DNA of 30,357 nt from an uncultured Clostridia bacterium. Lineage in GTDB: Bacteria; Bacillota; Clostridia; TANB77; CAG-508. The notes under the pieces are model-generated. The model had not been told where the DNA came from and ran no database searches. It worked only from the letters and a program-made list of their open reading frames with translations. Of this stretch, positions 13,994 through 21,128 are shown piece after piece. A program made the translations under genes and the position numbers. The stretch lies in the NCBI GenBank assembly GCA_949746285.1, contig CATJZH010000058.1:1-30357 (forward strand), in the 5' to 3' direction. Position 1 is the stretch's first letter; the number at the start of each line of letters is the position of its first letter.

Positions 13994-13999
13994 ATATTT

Positions 14000-14029
14000 A
14001 TTATAAACTATTTATAAGTAAAAAGTCAA
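14000..14029 (-). promoter_or_regulatory. Antisense RNA promoter
   Basis: On the minus strand TTGACT (14029-14024), 18 bp, TATAAT (14005-14000). It is closer to consensus than the opposing peptide promoter, as expected if the antitoxin RNA is in excess. Confidence 0.72.
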
Positions 14030-14084
14030 GAAGTTTAAATATATTAATTGATAGGAGTAATAAATAATATTTGAGGTAAAATTT

Positions 14085-14747
14085 ATGATAAAAAATCTTA
14101 TATTTGATTTAGATGATACAATAATAAAAGATGAAAAAAGTGATGCATTAGTATACAAAGAGGCTTTAAAAAAGCTTGGATATGATGAAGAAGATTATTG
14201 GCAGGTATACTGCGCAATAGATAGATATGAAGAGATTTTTACAGAAGAAAAAAATTTATATGATAAAAAAGAACTTATTGATTTTATAAATAAAGTATTA
14301 GATAGAAATTATTCATATGAACTTATGGATGAACTTTTAAGAGTTGCAGAATATTGGACTGAAAATCTTGTATTATCAGAAGAAACTGTTAAAAAGTTAT
14401 CTGAAAAATATAATTTATATATTTATACAAATTATTTTCAAAGTTCGCAGAAAAAAAGAATTGAAAAAATAGGATATGATAAGTATTTTAAAGAAATATT
14501 TACTGCAGATATATATGGCAGTAAGCCATTTAAAAGTTCATTTAGAAAAGTATTAAATAAAATAGATACTTTGCCAGATGAATGTATAATGATAGGGGAT
14601 TCTAAAACTAAGGACGTTTTGGCGGCAAACAATATAGGAATGAAATCTATTTTGTATGATTATAATGGTAAAAGAGATGTAAACGATATACAATTAGAAA
14701 ATTATATTGTTGTAAACGATTTAGATGAATTGGTAAATATTTTATAG
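14085..14747 (+). CDS. HAD-family phosphatase
   Basis: A 220-aa haloacid dehalogenase superfamily hydrolase, subfamily I, probably a small-molecule phosphatase. Motif I is IFDLDDT (residues 6-12, nucleophile Asp8 and acid/base Asp10), motif II is IYTNYF, motif III Lys lies in GSKPFKSSF, and motif IV is MIGDSKTKDVLAAN. A helical cap of about 70 residues lies between motifs I and II. Phosphoglycolate phosphatase-like and pyrimidine 5'-nucleotidase-like proteins share this plan, so the substrate is open. GAGG is 8-9 nt before the ATG. It stands alone between the toxin-like locus and an anchored FGE-fold gene. Confidence 0.88.
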   Translation: MIKNLIFDLDDTIIKDEKSDALVYKEALKKLGYDEEDYWQVYCAIDRYEEIFTEEKNLYDKKELIDFINKVLDRNYSYELMDELLRVAEYWTENLVLSEETVKKLSEKYNLYIYTNYFQSSQKKRIEKIGYDKYFKEIFTADIYGSKPFKSSFRKVLNKIDTLPDECIMIGDSKTKDVLAANNIGMKSILYDYNGKRDVNDIQLENYIVVNDLDELVNIL

Positions 14748-14796
14748 AAATGAAATCTAAAAATTATATTCAAAATTAAAAATAAATGTTATAAAT

Positions 14797-14846
14797 AAAA
14801 TAGACTTTTGCTAAAGTAAACTAAATAAAGGTCTATTTTGAATTTT
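14797..14846 (+). terminator. Hairpin terminator after HAD gene
   Basis: AAAATAGAC (14797-14805) pairs with GTCTATTTT (14831-14839) around a 25-nt loop with some further A/T pairing, followed by GAATTTTT. A moderate terminator. Confidence 0.6.
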
Positions 14847-14872
14847 TAATTAATTATAGGAGGAGATTTACT

Positions 14873-16063
14873 ATGAAAGAAAAAAATACTAATGAAAAAT
14901 TGGAAAAAGTAAAAATAGTTTCAATTTGGATATTGTCCATATTATTATTAATTAATATTTTTCAAAAAAGTGGAGTTATAAATAGTATTCAAAATGCAAG
15001 TAAAAAGTTATCAAGTAATGGAGAAATGATATCAGAAGAGGGAGAAGTAGCTAAAACAGTAAATGCGTCAAATTGGGATACAAGCAAAGTAACAGTTACT
15101 AAAGATGCAGAAGGAAAAGATGTACCAGTACCAAAAGGCTATGTAGGCTCAAGTGTAGAAGGAGAAAACAAAATAAAAGAAGGGTATGTAATATATGAAG
15201 GAACAGCAGTAGTAAATTCTTCAAATGTAGCATCAGCTAAAATAAGTAGAAATCAATGGGTATGGGTACCAGTGCCAGATCCAAGTAGAATATATGAAGA
15301 AGTAAATGGTGTAAAGAAAGCAAAATTATATGCATATACTACATCTGGTAGAGTAGAGTATCAAAACAATAATTATGAGCCAGGTATATTATCAGAAATA
15401 GATAGTGTAGCAAATCTAACAAATGGTGGATTAACAGGAATGACACCAGATAAATTACATCAGGAATTACAACAAGAATTTGATAGCACAATAGAAAGCA
15501 TAAAAAGATATGGCGGATTTTATGTAGGAAGATATGAAACAGGAAATTTATCACAGAGTAGACCAGTAGTAAGAAAAATGAATACAGATATAGCTAATCA
15601 AACTTGGTATACAATGTATAGTAGAGTAGGATATTTAGCAGCAAATTCAAATGTAAAAACAAATATAATATGGGGATGTTTATGGGATGAAATACTTCAA
15701 TGGATGGTAGACAAATGGGAGAAATGGCCAGCTGATTATGTAACAGGAGGAGCATATTGGGGAAATTGTCTTGATTCTAATTTTTCATATATAAATAGCA
15801 ACGGACAAACTGTAACTAAGCCAGCAGGTCAAAATATAAAAATACCAACAGGAAGTGCGGAGCATGCTAAAGCTAGTAATATTTATGATATGTGTGGAAA
15901 TACATGGGAATTTACTTTAGAGGGGATGAAACCGTTTCGTACAGTTAGAGGTAGTGCTTGTCAACAAAAAGAGTATTATTATTCAGGAGGATCTCGTAGT
16001 ACTGCTAGACCAAATGAAAAATATGATATTACTGGATGCCGAGCATACCTTTATATAAAATAA
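14873..16063 (+). CDS. Membrane-anchored FGE/sulfatase-modifying-fold protein
   Basis: A 396-aa extracytoplasmic protein. A basic N terminus is followed by one membrane helix (residues 14-30, KIVSIWILSILLLINIF) that acts as an uncleaved anchor. A Thr/Val/Glu-rich stalk and a WVWVPVPDP strand lead into a C-terminal formylglycine-generating-enzyme (C-type-lectin-like) fold: IYDMCGNTWEFTLEG, RTVRGSACQ, GGSRSTARPNEKYDITGCRAYL. This is the family pattern xVWEW...RGGS...R...D..GFR. The paired catalytic cysteines of true FGE near this end are not seen, so it is more likely a binding or adhesin-type protein than an enzyme. GGAGGAG precedes the ATG. There is no sulfatase nearby. Confidence 0.8.
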   Translation: MKEKNTNEKLEKVKIVSIWILSILLLINIFQKSGVINSIQNASKKLSSNGEMISEEGEVAKTVNASNWDTSKVTVTKDAEGKDVPVPKGYVGSSVEGENKIKEGYVIYEGTAVVNSSNVASAKISRNQWVWVPVPDPSRIYEEVNGVKKAKLYAYTTSGRVEYQNNNYEPGILSEIDSVANLTNGGLTGMTPDKLHQELQQEFDSTIESIKRYGGFYVGRYETGNLSQSRPVVRKMNTDIANQTWYTMYSRVGYLAANSNVKTNIIWGCLWDEILQWMVDKWEKWPADYVTGGAYWGNCLDSNFSYINSNGQTVTKPAGQNIKIPTGSAEHAKASNIYDMCGNTWEFTLEGMKPFRTVRGSACQQKEYYYSGGSRSTARPNEKYDITGCRAYLYIK

Positions 16064-16095
16064 AAATTACTAGGTAATTTCCCTAAACATAAATC

Positions 16096-16124
16096 TTGAA
16101 AAGAATATATACTTCTGATATAAT
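16096..16124 (+). promoter_or_regulatory. Promoter of gltX
   Basis: TTGAAA (16096-16101), 17 bp, TATAAT (16119-16124), giving a leader of only about 30 nt. There is no room for a T-box, unlike serS. Confidence 0.8.
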
Positions 16125-16162
16125 AAGGAAAATTTAGATATTGAAAAGATAGGGGAATTTAT

Positions 16163-17794
16163 ATGGATAGAAAAGATTTAGCAAATTTAATATTTCCAGA
16201 TGTGAAAGATTACACATATTATGAAGAAAAATATACCAAAAGAGATTTACCAGAAGGAGCACAAGTTCTTAGATATGCACCAAGTCCAACAGGATTTGTT
16301 CATATAGGGGGGCTATACCAAAGTTTAATAGCTAAAAAAATAGCTAAACAAACAGGCGGGATATTTTATGTTAGAATAGAAGATACAGACCAAAAAAGAG
16401 AAATAGAAAATGGAGCAAGTCAAATTTTGCAAGCATTAAAAGATTATGATGTTTTTCCAGATGAAACAATAAATATAGATGGTTCAGATAATGGGAACTA
16501 TGGACCATATATGCAAAGTAAAAGAAAAGATATATATCAGTCATATGCTAAAAAGTTATTAGAAGAAGGAAATGCATATCCTTGTTTTTGTTCTCCAGAA
16601 GAATTAGATAAAATAAGAGGAGACCAAGAAAAAGCAAAAGAGAGAACAGGATATTATGGTAAATGGACAAAATGTAGAAACATGCCTATAGATATGGCAA
16701 TTGAGAAAATAAAAAATGGAGATTCATATATAGTAAGATTCAAATCACCAGGAAATCCAGATAAAAAAATAAAACATAAAGATGTAATAAAAGGAAGTAT
16801 TGAATTTCCGGAAAATGACCAAGATATAGTAATAATAAAATCTGATGGTTTGCCAACTTATCATTTTGCACATGCAATAGATGACCATTTAATGGGTACA
16901 ACGATAGTTACAAGAGGAGATGAATGGGTGGCATCAATTCCATTGCATTTACAATTATTTTATGTATTAGGCTTTAGAGCTCCTAAATATGCACATAATG
17001 CACCTTTAATGAAAATTGATGGAGATTCAAAACGAAAATTAAGTAAAAGAAAAGATCCAGAAGCAGCAGTTAGTTACTATAAAGAAGAAGGTATTCCAAA
17101 ACAGTCTGTAAAAGAATATTTAATGAATATAGCAAATTCAAATTTTGAAATTTGGAGAAAACAAAATCCAGAAAAGTCTATGAATAAATTTGAATTTGAT
17201 ATAAAAAAAATGGGAGTAAGTGGAGCCTTATTTGATATGGTAAAAATGCTAGATGTTTCTAAAAATGTTATATCTAAATATACAGCGGAAGAAGTATATA
17301 ATCAGAGTTATGAATGGGCAAAAGAATACGATAAAGAACTTTTAGAAATGCTTGAAAATAAAGAGTATTCATTAAAAGTTTTAGGAATAGAAAGAGGAAA
17401 TAACAAACCAAGAAAAGATATAGCTAAATGGTCTGATGTAAAGGATATAATTTATTATATGTATCCTGAAAAATTTAATAAAAATGAACAATTTGAATAT
17501 CAAAAAGTAAATGAAAAATCTGAAATCGAAAAAATAGTAAAATTATATTTCGAGAAATATTATAATGAATCAGACGATAAACAAACTTGGTTTGATAAAA
17601 TGAAAGACTTAGCAGAAGAATTAGGGTATGCAAGAGAGGTAAAAGAATATAAAGCTAACCCAGAAAATTATAAAGGACATGTTGGAGATATAAGTACAGT
17701 TATTAGAATAACTATTACTGGAAGATGTAATACACCAGATCTTTATGAAATTATGCAAGTTTTAGGAAAAGACGAATTAATGAAAAGAATATAA
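16163..17794 (+). CDS. gltX: Glutamyl-tRNA synthetase
   Basis: GluRS charges tRNA-Glu (and, in bacteria lacking GlnRS, also tRNA-Gln) with glutamate. The 543-aa product shows the class I signature APSPTGFVHIGGLYQSL (residues 39-55), FYVRIEDTDQKRE, a SREL-like zinc-region segment CFCSPEELDKIR, LPTYHFAHAIDDHLMG, TRGDEW, and the KLSKR loop near residue 292. HIGG and KLSKR are the normal GluRS variants of HIGH and KMSKS. At 543 aa it is longer than E. coli GluRS (471) and resembles a clostridial long form with an extended anticodon-binding part. It has its own promoter and a strong terminator. Confidence 0.95.
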   Translation: MDRKDLANLIFPDVKDYTYYEEKYTKRDLPEGAQVLRYAPSPTGFVHIGGLYQSLIAKKIAKQTGGIFYVRIEDTDQKREIENGASQILQALKDYDVFPDETINIDGSDNGNYGPYMQSKRKDIYQSYAKKLLEEGNAYPCFCSPEELDKIRGDQEKAKERTGYYGKWTKCRNMPIDMAIEKIKNGDSYIVRFKSPGNPDKKIKHKDVIKGSIEFPENDQDIVIIKSDGLPTYHFAHAIDDHLMGTTIVTRGDEWVASIPLHLQLFYVLGFRAPKYAHNAPLMKIDGDSKRKLSKRKDPEAAVSYYKEEGIPKQSVKEYLMNIANSNFEIWRKQNPEKSMNKFEFDIKKMGVSGALFDMVKMLDVSKNVISKYTAEEVYNQSYEWAKEYDKELLEMLENKEYSLKVLGIERGNNKPRKDIAKWSDVKDIIYYMYPEKFNKNEQFEYQKVNEKSEIEKIVKLYFEKYYNESDDKQTWFDKMKDLAEELGYAREVKEYKANPENYKGHVGDISTVIRITITGRCNTPDLYEIMQVLGKDELMKRI

Positions 17795-17798
17795 TAGT

Positions 17799-17836
17799 AA
17801 AAAGTAGTAAAATAAATTTTATTTTACTACTTTTTT
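17799..17836 (+). terminator. Terminator of gltX
   Basis: The 15-bp arms 17799-17813 and 17821-17835 (AAAAAGTAGTAAAAT type) form a long hairpin running into TTTTTT, 5 nt after the stop. Confidence 0.85.
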
Positions 17837-17886
17837 GTATAAATTATGTAATTTGTGTAAATTGTGTTTTAAACATTCGTAATTTA

Positions 17887-17895
17887 TGATATAAT
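17887..17895 (+). promoter_or_regulatory. Extended -10 promoter
   Basis: TGATATAAT (17887-17895) is an extended -10 element; no good -35 lies at the right distance. It is 46 nt upstream of the ATG at 17941. Confidence 0.55.
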
Positions 17896-17940
17896 TAAAG
17901 TGTAACAATGTTAACAGCCTGCTTGAATTGGAGGTGGAGT

Positions 17941-18255
17941 ATGACCAAAAAGTCAAACACAACACAAAAGAAGAAGTATATTATGAAAACTTCTGAAAGT
18001 GAGGTGTACCGGCAGGAATGCTACCTGGAATTGGTAGTAGAGGATTATTCAGGAATCGTACAAAAGGAGGGAGTTTTGAAGGCAATGTATGAGGCATTAA
18101 GTAATTATACCCTGCAGAATTTTGTTGCCTTGAATTTTGATTCTACGGTTTTTGAAACTGATATCCGATTTAAAACCAGGGGAATTGCTACTTATGCCAA
18201 AGTAGTAATAAAGCAAAAATCCTGGTTTAAAAGGTTGCTTGAAACTTTCAATTAA
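17941..18255 (+). CDS. Orphan 104-aa basic protein
   Basis: I do not recognise this 104-aa product. It has a Lys/Thr-rich N-terminal tail (MTKKSNTTQKKKYIMKTSES), then alternating beta and helical segments (YLELVVEDYSG, GVLKAMYEALSNYTLQNF), and ends KSWFKRLLETFN. It is soluble and without cysteine clusters beyond one Cys. The start is ATG 17941 because GGAGGTGGAG lies just upstream; the frame opens at 17908 without an SD. G/C-richer codons (ACC, CTG, CGG, GCC) stand out from gltX. It is monocistronic, with a long structured terminator. Confidence 0.72.
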   Translation: MTKKSNTTQKKKYIMKTSESEVYRQECYLELVVEDYSGIVQKEGVLKAMYEALSNYTLQNFVALNFDSTVFETDIRFKTRGIATYAKVVIKQKSWFKRLLETFN

Positions 18256-18279
18256 ATGTTGAATGAGGTAGAGTAACAA

Positions 18280-18340
18280 GCTGTTTCCAAAGTGAAGTCA
18301 ACCGAAAGGTAACTTTACAGGAAACAGCATAATAATTTTT
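18280..18340 (+). terminator. Structured 3' hairpin with GNRA loop
   Basis: GCTGTTTCC (18280-18288) pairs with GGAAACAGC (18320-18328). Inside, AAAGT/ACTTT and ACC-GAAA-GGT, a GNRA tetraloop, extend the fold. It is followed by ATAATAATTTTT. It probably terminates the 104-aa gene, although the T-run is imperfect and the fold is more elaborate than a simple terminator. Confidence 0.65.
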
Positions 18341-18351
18341 GAGGGTAGAAT

Positions 18352-18522
18352 ATGGAATATAATATTGGAGATATAGTAAAAACTAAAAAAAATCATCCTT
18401 GTGGTAGTAAAGAATGGGAAATAACTAGAACAGGTGTTGACTTCAAATTAAAATGTTGCGGATGCGGACACACAGTGATGCTTCCACGAGAAAAAGCATT
18501 AAAAATAATAGTAAAAAAGTAA
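18352..18522 (+). CDS. DUF951 family protein
   Basis: A 56-aa protein of the DUF951 (YyzM) family. It contains the diagnostic KNHPCGSKEWEITRTGVDFK and KCCGCGHTVMLPREKALK segments; family members read KPHPCGxNxWxIxRxGxDxxxKCxGCGHxVMLPR. The cysteines (HPCG, CCGCGH) look like a small zinc-ribbon-type site. The function is unknown; in other Firmicutes it lies near replication or translation genes. GAGGG lies 6-7 nt before the ATG. Base use matches the host, so this is a native conserved gene among orphans. Confidence 0.9.
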   Translation: MEYNIGDIVKTKKNHPCGSKEWEITRTGVDFKLKCCGCGHTVMLPREKALKIIVKK

Positions 18523-18535
18523 TTTTATGTAAAAC

Positions 18536-18564
18536 TTGAGATTTTTATGTAAATGTGCTATAAT
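18536..18564 (+). promoter_or_regulatory. Promoter of the 75-aa orphan gene
   Basis: TTGAGA (18536-18541), 17 bp, TATAAT (18559-18564). The leader of about 115 nt holds two hairpins: CTTCAC/GTGAAG (18595-18610) and CCCACT/AGTGGG (18639-18658). Confidence 0.8.
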
Positions 18565-18686
18565 ATAAGAGTAAAAGCGTTTTGTTTTTTTATGCTTCAC
18601 GGTAGTGAAGTGCCAGTAGTAATTATTATTATATGGTGCCCACTGCCAAAAGAGTGGGAATAAGAAGAGTAAGGGAGAGATTAATA

Positions 18687-18914
18687 ATGACTCAAGAAAA
18701 GATTTTTAGCGAAGTAACCCGGAAAATTAAGCTTCTGAATCCCGAAGCAAACATTGGTATTTCGAGCAAAAGTACAGAAGTAATTTGGTCAGAAGTACCA
18801 GCAGACCAGTTGGTGTTACCGCCAAATACCGACTACAAGGGAGAAACTGCTGATAAGCAGGGAATTCTCAAATATGCAGGTCATTGTATACTTGTAAGAG
18901 CATATGGCGAGTAA
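18687..18914 (+). CDS. Orphan 75-aa protein
   Basis: I do not recognise this 75-aa product. It begins MTQEKIFSEVTRKIKLLNPE, contains a two-strand core (IGISSKSTEVIWSEV), a Pro-rich middle (LVLPPNTDYKGE), and ends HCILVRAYGE. It looks like a small alpha/beta protein without signal or membrane parts. ATG 18687 follows AAGGGAGAG; upstream in-frame codons to 18633 overlap leader hairpins. Its G/C-rich codons (CCC, CGG, CTG, GCC-type) differ from the flanking DUF951 gene. A structured leader and a 3' hairpin frame it. Confidence 0.7.
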   Translation: MTQEKIFSEVTRKIKLLNPEANIGISSKSTEVIWSEVPADQLVLPPNTDYKGETADKQGILKYAGHCILVRAYGE

Positions 18915-18923
18915 CTCGGAATT

Positions 18924-18958
18924 AATGCAGGTGAGCCGTTTTAGGCTCGCTTTGCATT
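18924..18958 (+). terminator. Long 3' hairpin without T-run
   Basis: AATGCAGGTGAGCC (18924-18937) pairs with GGCTCGCTTTGCATT (18944-18958) with one bulge and two wobble pairs. The sequence after it is ATATAAAA, so it is a weak or processing-type 3' end. Read-through into the gene at 18990 is possible. Confidence 0.55.
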
Positions 18959-18989
18959 ATATAAAATGTATAAATAAAGGAGAAATAAT

Positions 18990-19748
18990 ATGGATGGAAA
19001 ATTAATGGTATTTTGTGATGAGATTCCAGGAAGACATAAAATTTTAGGAAAAGAATATAGAGTACGAGATAGTAGATTTTTAGCCTCAGATTACATGACT
19101 ATGGAAGATTTAAATACAGATAAAATTTTTGTATCTTGGGATTCAATAATACCAGAAGATAGAGAATTTATAGAACTTTGCAAACATTATGCACAATTTA
19201 CAGAATCACCTAAAGCATTAGCTTTTAGAAAAGGAGGTGTAGACTTTGAAGAAGGAGATAACATAAAAACAAGTTTACAAGAAGAATGTTATTATGATAG
19301 ATATATAAAAAATTTAGAATATTTATCATCAGTGAAGCAAAATGGTGGAGATTGTTATGGAGAAGCGATGGACTTGATAGTACAATATCCATTTGATGCT
19401 AATTCAGACTTTTTTAAAGCACTTACACAAGCTATAAAAAGCAAAGACGCTGTTATAGTGTTGCCTTGTTTTTCACAAGAAAAATTGGACAGTCCTATTA
19501 CTCAGTATAGAATGAAGTTATTTCAAGCTTGGAAAGATAGTAATGAAATAATGAAAAGAAGTACTATTAGAGAACCTAGTGAATATACATCTGCAATAAT
19601 AAGAGAACCATATATATATTCAGATTTTGGAGAAGTTTTATACTCAAAGTCTTCAGATGAACTTATGAAAATATATAGCATGCCAATTTGGGGAATAGAA
19701 GATCCAAAAAATAAAAAGCCAGAATATGATGATGGACCAGATTTATAA
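18990..19748 (+). CDS. Unknown 252-aa acidic protein
   Basis: I do not recognise the family. The 252-aa soluble protein is acidic, with an N-terminal beta-like part (KLMVFCDEIPGRHKILGKEYRVRDSRF), a middle with YYDRYIKNLEYLSS and GGDCYGEAMDL, a helix/strand pair AIKSKDAVIVLPCFSQE, and an acidic C terminus (EYDDGPDL). There is no signal peptide, membrane segment, P-loop or obvious catalytic motif. AAAGGAG lies before ATG 18990. Base use is host-like. It is followed by the promoter of the serine T-box leader, so it ends its own unit. A metabolic or phage-like origin cannot be decided from sequence. Confidence 0.7.
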   Translation: MDGKLMVFCDEIPGRHKILGKEYRVRDSRFLASDYMTMEDLNTDKIFVSWDSIIPEDREFIELCKHYAQFTESPKALAFRKGGVDFEEGDNIKTSLQEECYYDRYIKNLEYLSSVKQNGGDCYGEAMDLIVQYPFDANSDFFKALTQAIKSKDAVIVLPCFSQEKLDSPITQYRMKLFQAWKDSNEIMKRSTIREPSEYTSAIIREPYIYSDFGEVLYSKSSDELMKIYSMPIWGIEDPKNKKPEYDDGPDL

Positions 19749-19756
19749 AATAAGTA

Positions 19757-19784
19757 TTTACAAATAAAAAATTTATGTTATAAT
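19757..19784 (+). promoter_or_regulatory. Promoter of the T-box leader
   Basis: TTTACA (19757-19762), 16 bp, TATAAT (19779-19784), just before the T-box Stem I. Confidence 0.6.
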
Positions 19785-19790
19785 ATGTTA

Positions 19791-20025
19791 CATAATATTA
19801 AAAACGATTGATTAAGAATTAAGTAATAAATAACTTTTAAGTAGAGAATCTGTGGTTGGTGAAAACAGATAAAAGTATTTATGAAATCTACTCTTAAGAT
19901 GTTTCTAGCAAAACTAGACCGAGTTGTTGCAGGTTATAGCAATATAATAAGAATCATATTTTATGATAAAAAAAGGTGGTACCGCGAATTATTCGCCCTT
20001 ATACATTGTATAAGGGCGTTTTTTG
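19791..20025 (+). promoter_or_regulatory. T-box riboswitch, serine specific (UCU)
   Basis: A classic tRNA-sensing T-box leader. Stem I has AGAGAA and the GGTTGGTGAAAACAG distal element. The specifier-loop 3' strand ATGAAATCTACTC places the codon TCT (Ser) at 19887-19889. The T-box sequence AAGGTGGTACCGCG is at 19973-19986, where the tRNA NCCA end pairs with GGTGG to form the antiterminator. The terminator stem CGCCCTTATAC (19994-20004) with GTATAAGGGCG (20008-20018) and six T follows. Uncharged tRNA-Ser should turn on the operon from 20059 through serS. The motifs are seen directly; the specifier codon is my reading and agrees with serS downstream. Confidence 0.93.
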
Positions 20026-20058
20026 TTTTAACCACATATTATATTGTTGGAGGAGAAA

Positions 20059-20862
20059 ATGGTATTAAATGGTAATGATATAAAAAAATTAATTGAAGAA
20101 GAAAAAGTAATTGAAAATTGTAATAAAGATTATATAGGTTCAGGTTCAATAGATATATCTATGAGCTCTAGTATATTAAAAATAAAGAAAACATTTAAAG
20201 CAATAGATTTATCAGAACCTGAGAAAATAGATAATATGTACGAAGAACTTGATATAAAAGAAAGCTACAATTTTAAACCAAATGAATGTATATTTGTTAT
20301 ATTAAATGAAAAAATAAAATTACCTAAAAATATGGTAGCTCATATAAGACCAAGAACATCATTAAGTAGATTAGGAATAATAATAAATTTGCAACACATA
20401 AATGCAGGTTATAAAGGAACCTTAAATATTGCAATGTATAATTTATCTCCAAATACATATAAAATAAAGCCAGGAATGAGAATAGGACAAATAATATTTG
20501 AAGAACTAACAGAAGGAATTACAGATGATTTAATTTATAGTAATGAAAAAACTCCAATTTACCAAAATGAAGATGGAACAGTTGGTTCAAAAATATATGT
20601 AGATTTTATAGGAAAAGTATTTAGACATTTTAAAGGAAATTATTATTATATAGAAAATATAAGTATGGATTCTGAGACAAAAGAACATATAATTGTTTAT
20701 AGACCATTATATGAAAGGGAAGATTCGATGCTTTGGACAAGACCAGCAAAGGTATTTTTTGAAGAGATAGATGAAAATAGGAAAGATAATATAACAAAGC
20801 AAAAACATAGATTTGAATTAGTTGAAGATTTAAGTAAAGATTATATAAAAAAGGAGGATTAA
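20059..20862 (+). CDS. dCTP deaminase/dUTPase-fold protein fused to DUF1653
   Basis: A 267-aa two-domain protein. Residues 1-165 match the dCTP deaminase/dUTPase fold: GSGSIDISM, HIRPRTSLSRLGIII (94-108), HINAGYKGTLNIAMYN (113-128) and KPGMRIGQIIFE. The catalytic positions are altered: the family Asp of IDxGYxG is Asn115, and the deaminase Glu (LEFYN in E. coli Dcd) is Ala125, so catalysis is doubtful. Residues 185-267 form a DUF1653 domain (FRHFKGNYYYIENISMDSET...WTRPAKVFFEEI). The next gene is a stand-alone copy of that domain. GGAGGAG precedes ATG 20059. It is first in the serine T-box operon. Confidence 0.82.
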   Translation: MVLNGNDIKKLIEEEKVIENCNKDYIGSGSIDISMSSSILKIKKTFKAIDLSEPEKIDNMYEELDIKESYNFKPNECIFVILNEKIKLPKNMVAHIRPRTSLSRLGIIINLQHINAGYKGTLNIAMYNLSPNTYKIKPGMRIGQIIFEELTEGITDDLIYSNEKTPIYQNEDGTVGSKIYVDFIGKVFRHFKGNYYYIENISMDSETKEHIIVYRPLYEREDSMLWTRPAKVFFEEIDENRKDNITKQKHRFELVEDLSKDYIKKED

Positions 20863-20864
20863 AG

Positions 20865-21116
20865 ATGGGGGAAGTTAAAGAGGGAGAAGTGTATAGACAC
20901 TTTAAAGGAACATTTTTTTATATTATTTGTGTAGCACAAGATTCCGAAACATGTGAAAGAACAGTAGTATATAGACACTTAGATGATACAAAAGGAATTT
21001 GGACAAGAAAGGAAAAAATGTTTTTTGAAGAAATTCCAGAAAGACCAGATAATGTAACTAGGCAGAAGCATAGATTTGAACGCGTAGATAATTTAACAGA
21101 TTATTATTTAAAATAA
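20865..21116 (+). CDS. DUF1653 protein
   Basis: An 83-aa single-domain DUF1653 protein: GEVYRHFKGTFFYIICVA, DSETCERTVVY, WTRKEKMFFEEI, NVTRQKHRFERV. It aligns along its length with residues 185-267 of the preceding protein, so the two derive from a tandem duplication with fusion or fission. DUF1653 members are small beta-rich proteins of unknown function, often beside nucleotide or tRNA genes. It starts 2 nt after the previous stop with a GGAGG overlapping it, so translation is coupled. Confidence 0.88.
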   Translation: MGEVKEGEVYRHFKGTFFYIICVAQDSETCERTVVYRHLDDTKGIWTRKEKMFFEEIPERPDNVTRQKHRFERVDNLTDYYLK

Positions 21117-21128
21117 GGAGATAATTTT

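Noticed and set aside
14873..16063. Diversity-generating retroelement target
   Set aside because: The FGE/C-type-lectin fold fits, but no reverse transcriptase, template repeat or second copy of the C-terminal sequence is visible in the window.
16278..16320. Degenerate HIGH motif in gltX as a sign of inactivation
   Set aside because: HIGG/HVGG and KLSKR are normal in bacterial GluRS.
19881..20075. 64-aa open frame within the T-box leader
   Set aside because: It covers the specifier, T-box sequence and terminator and has no SD; it is structural RNA.
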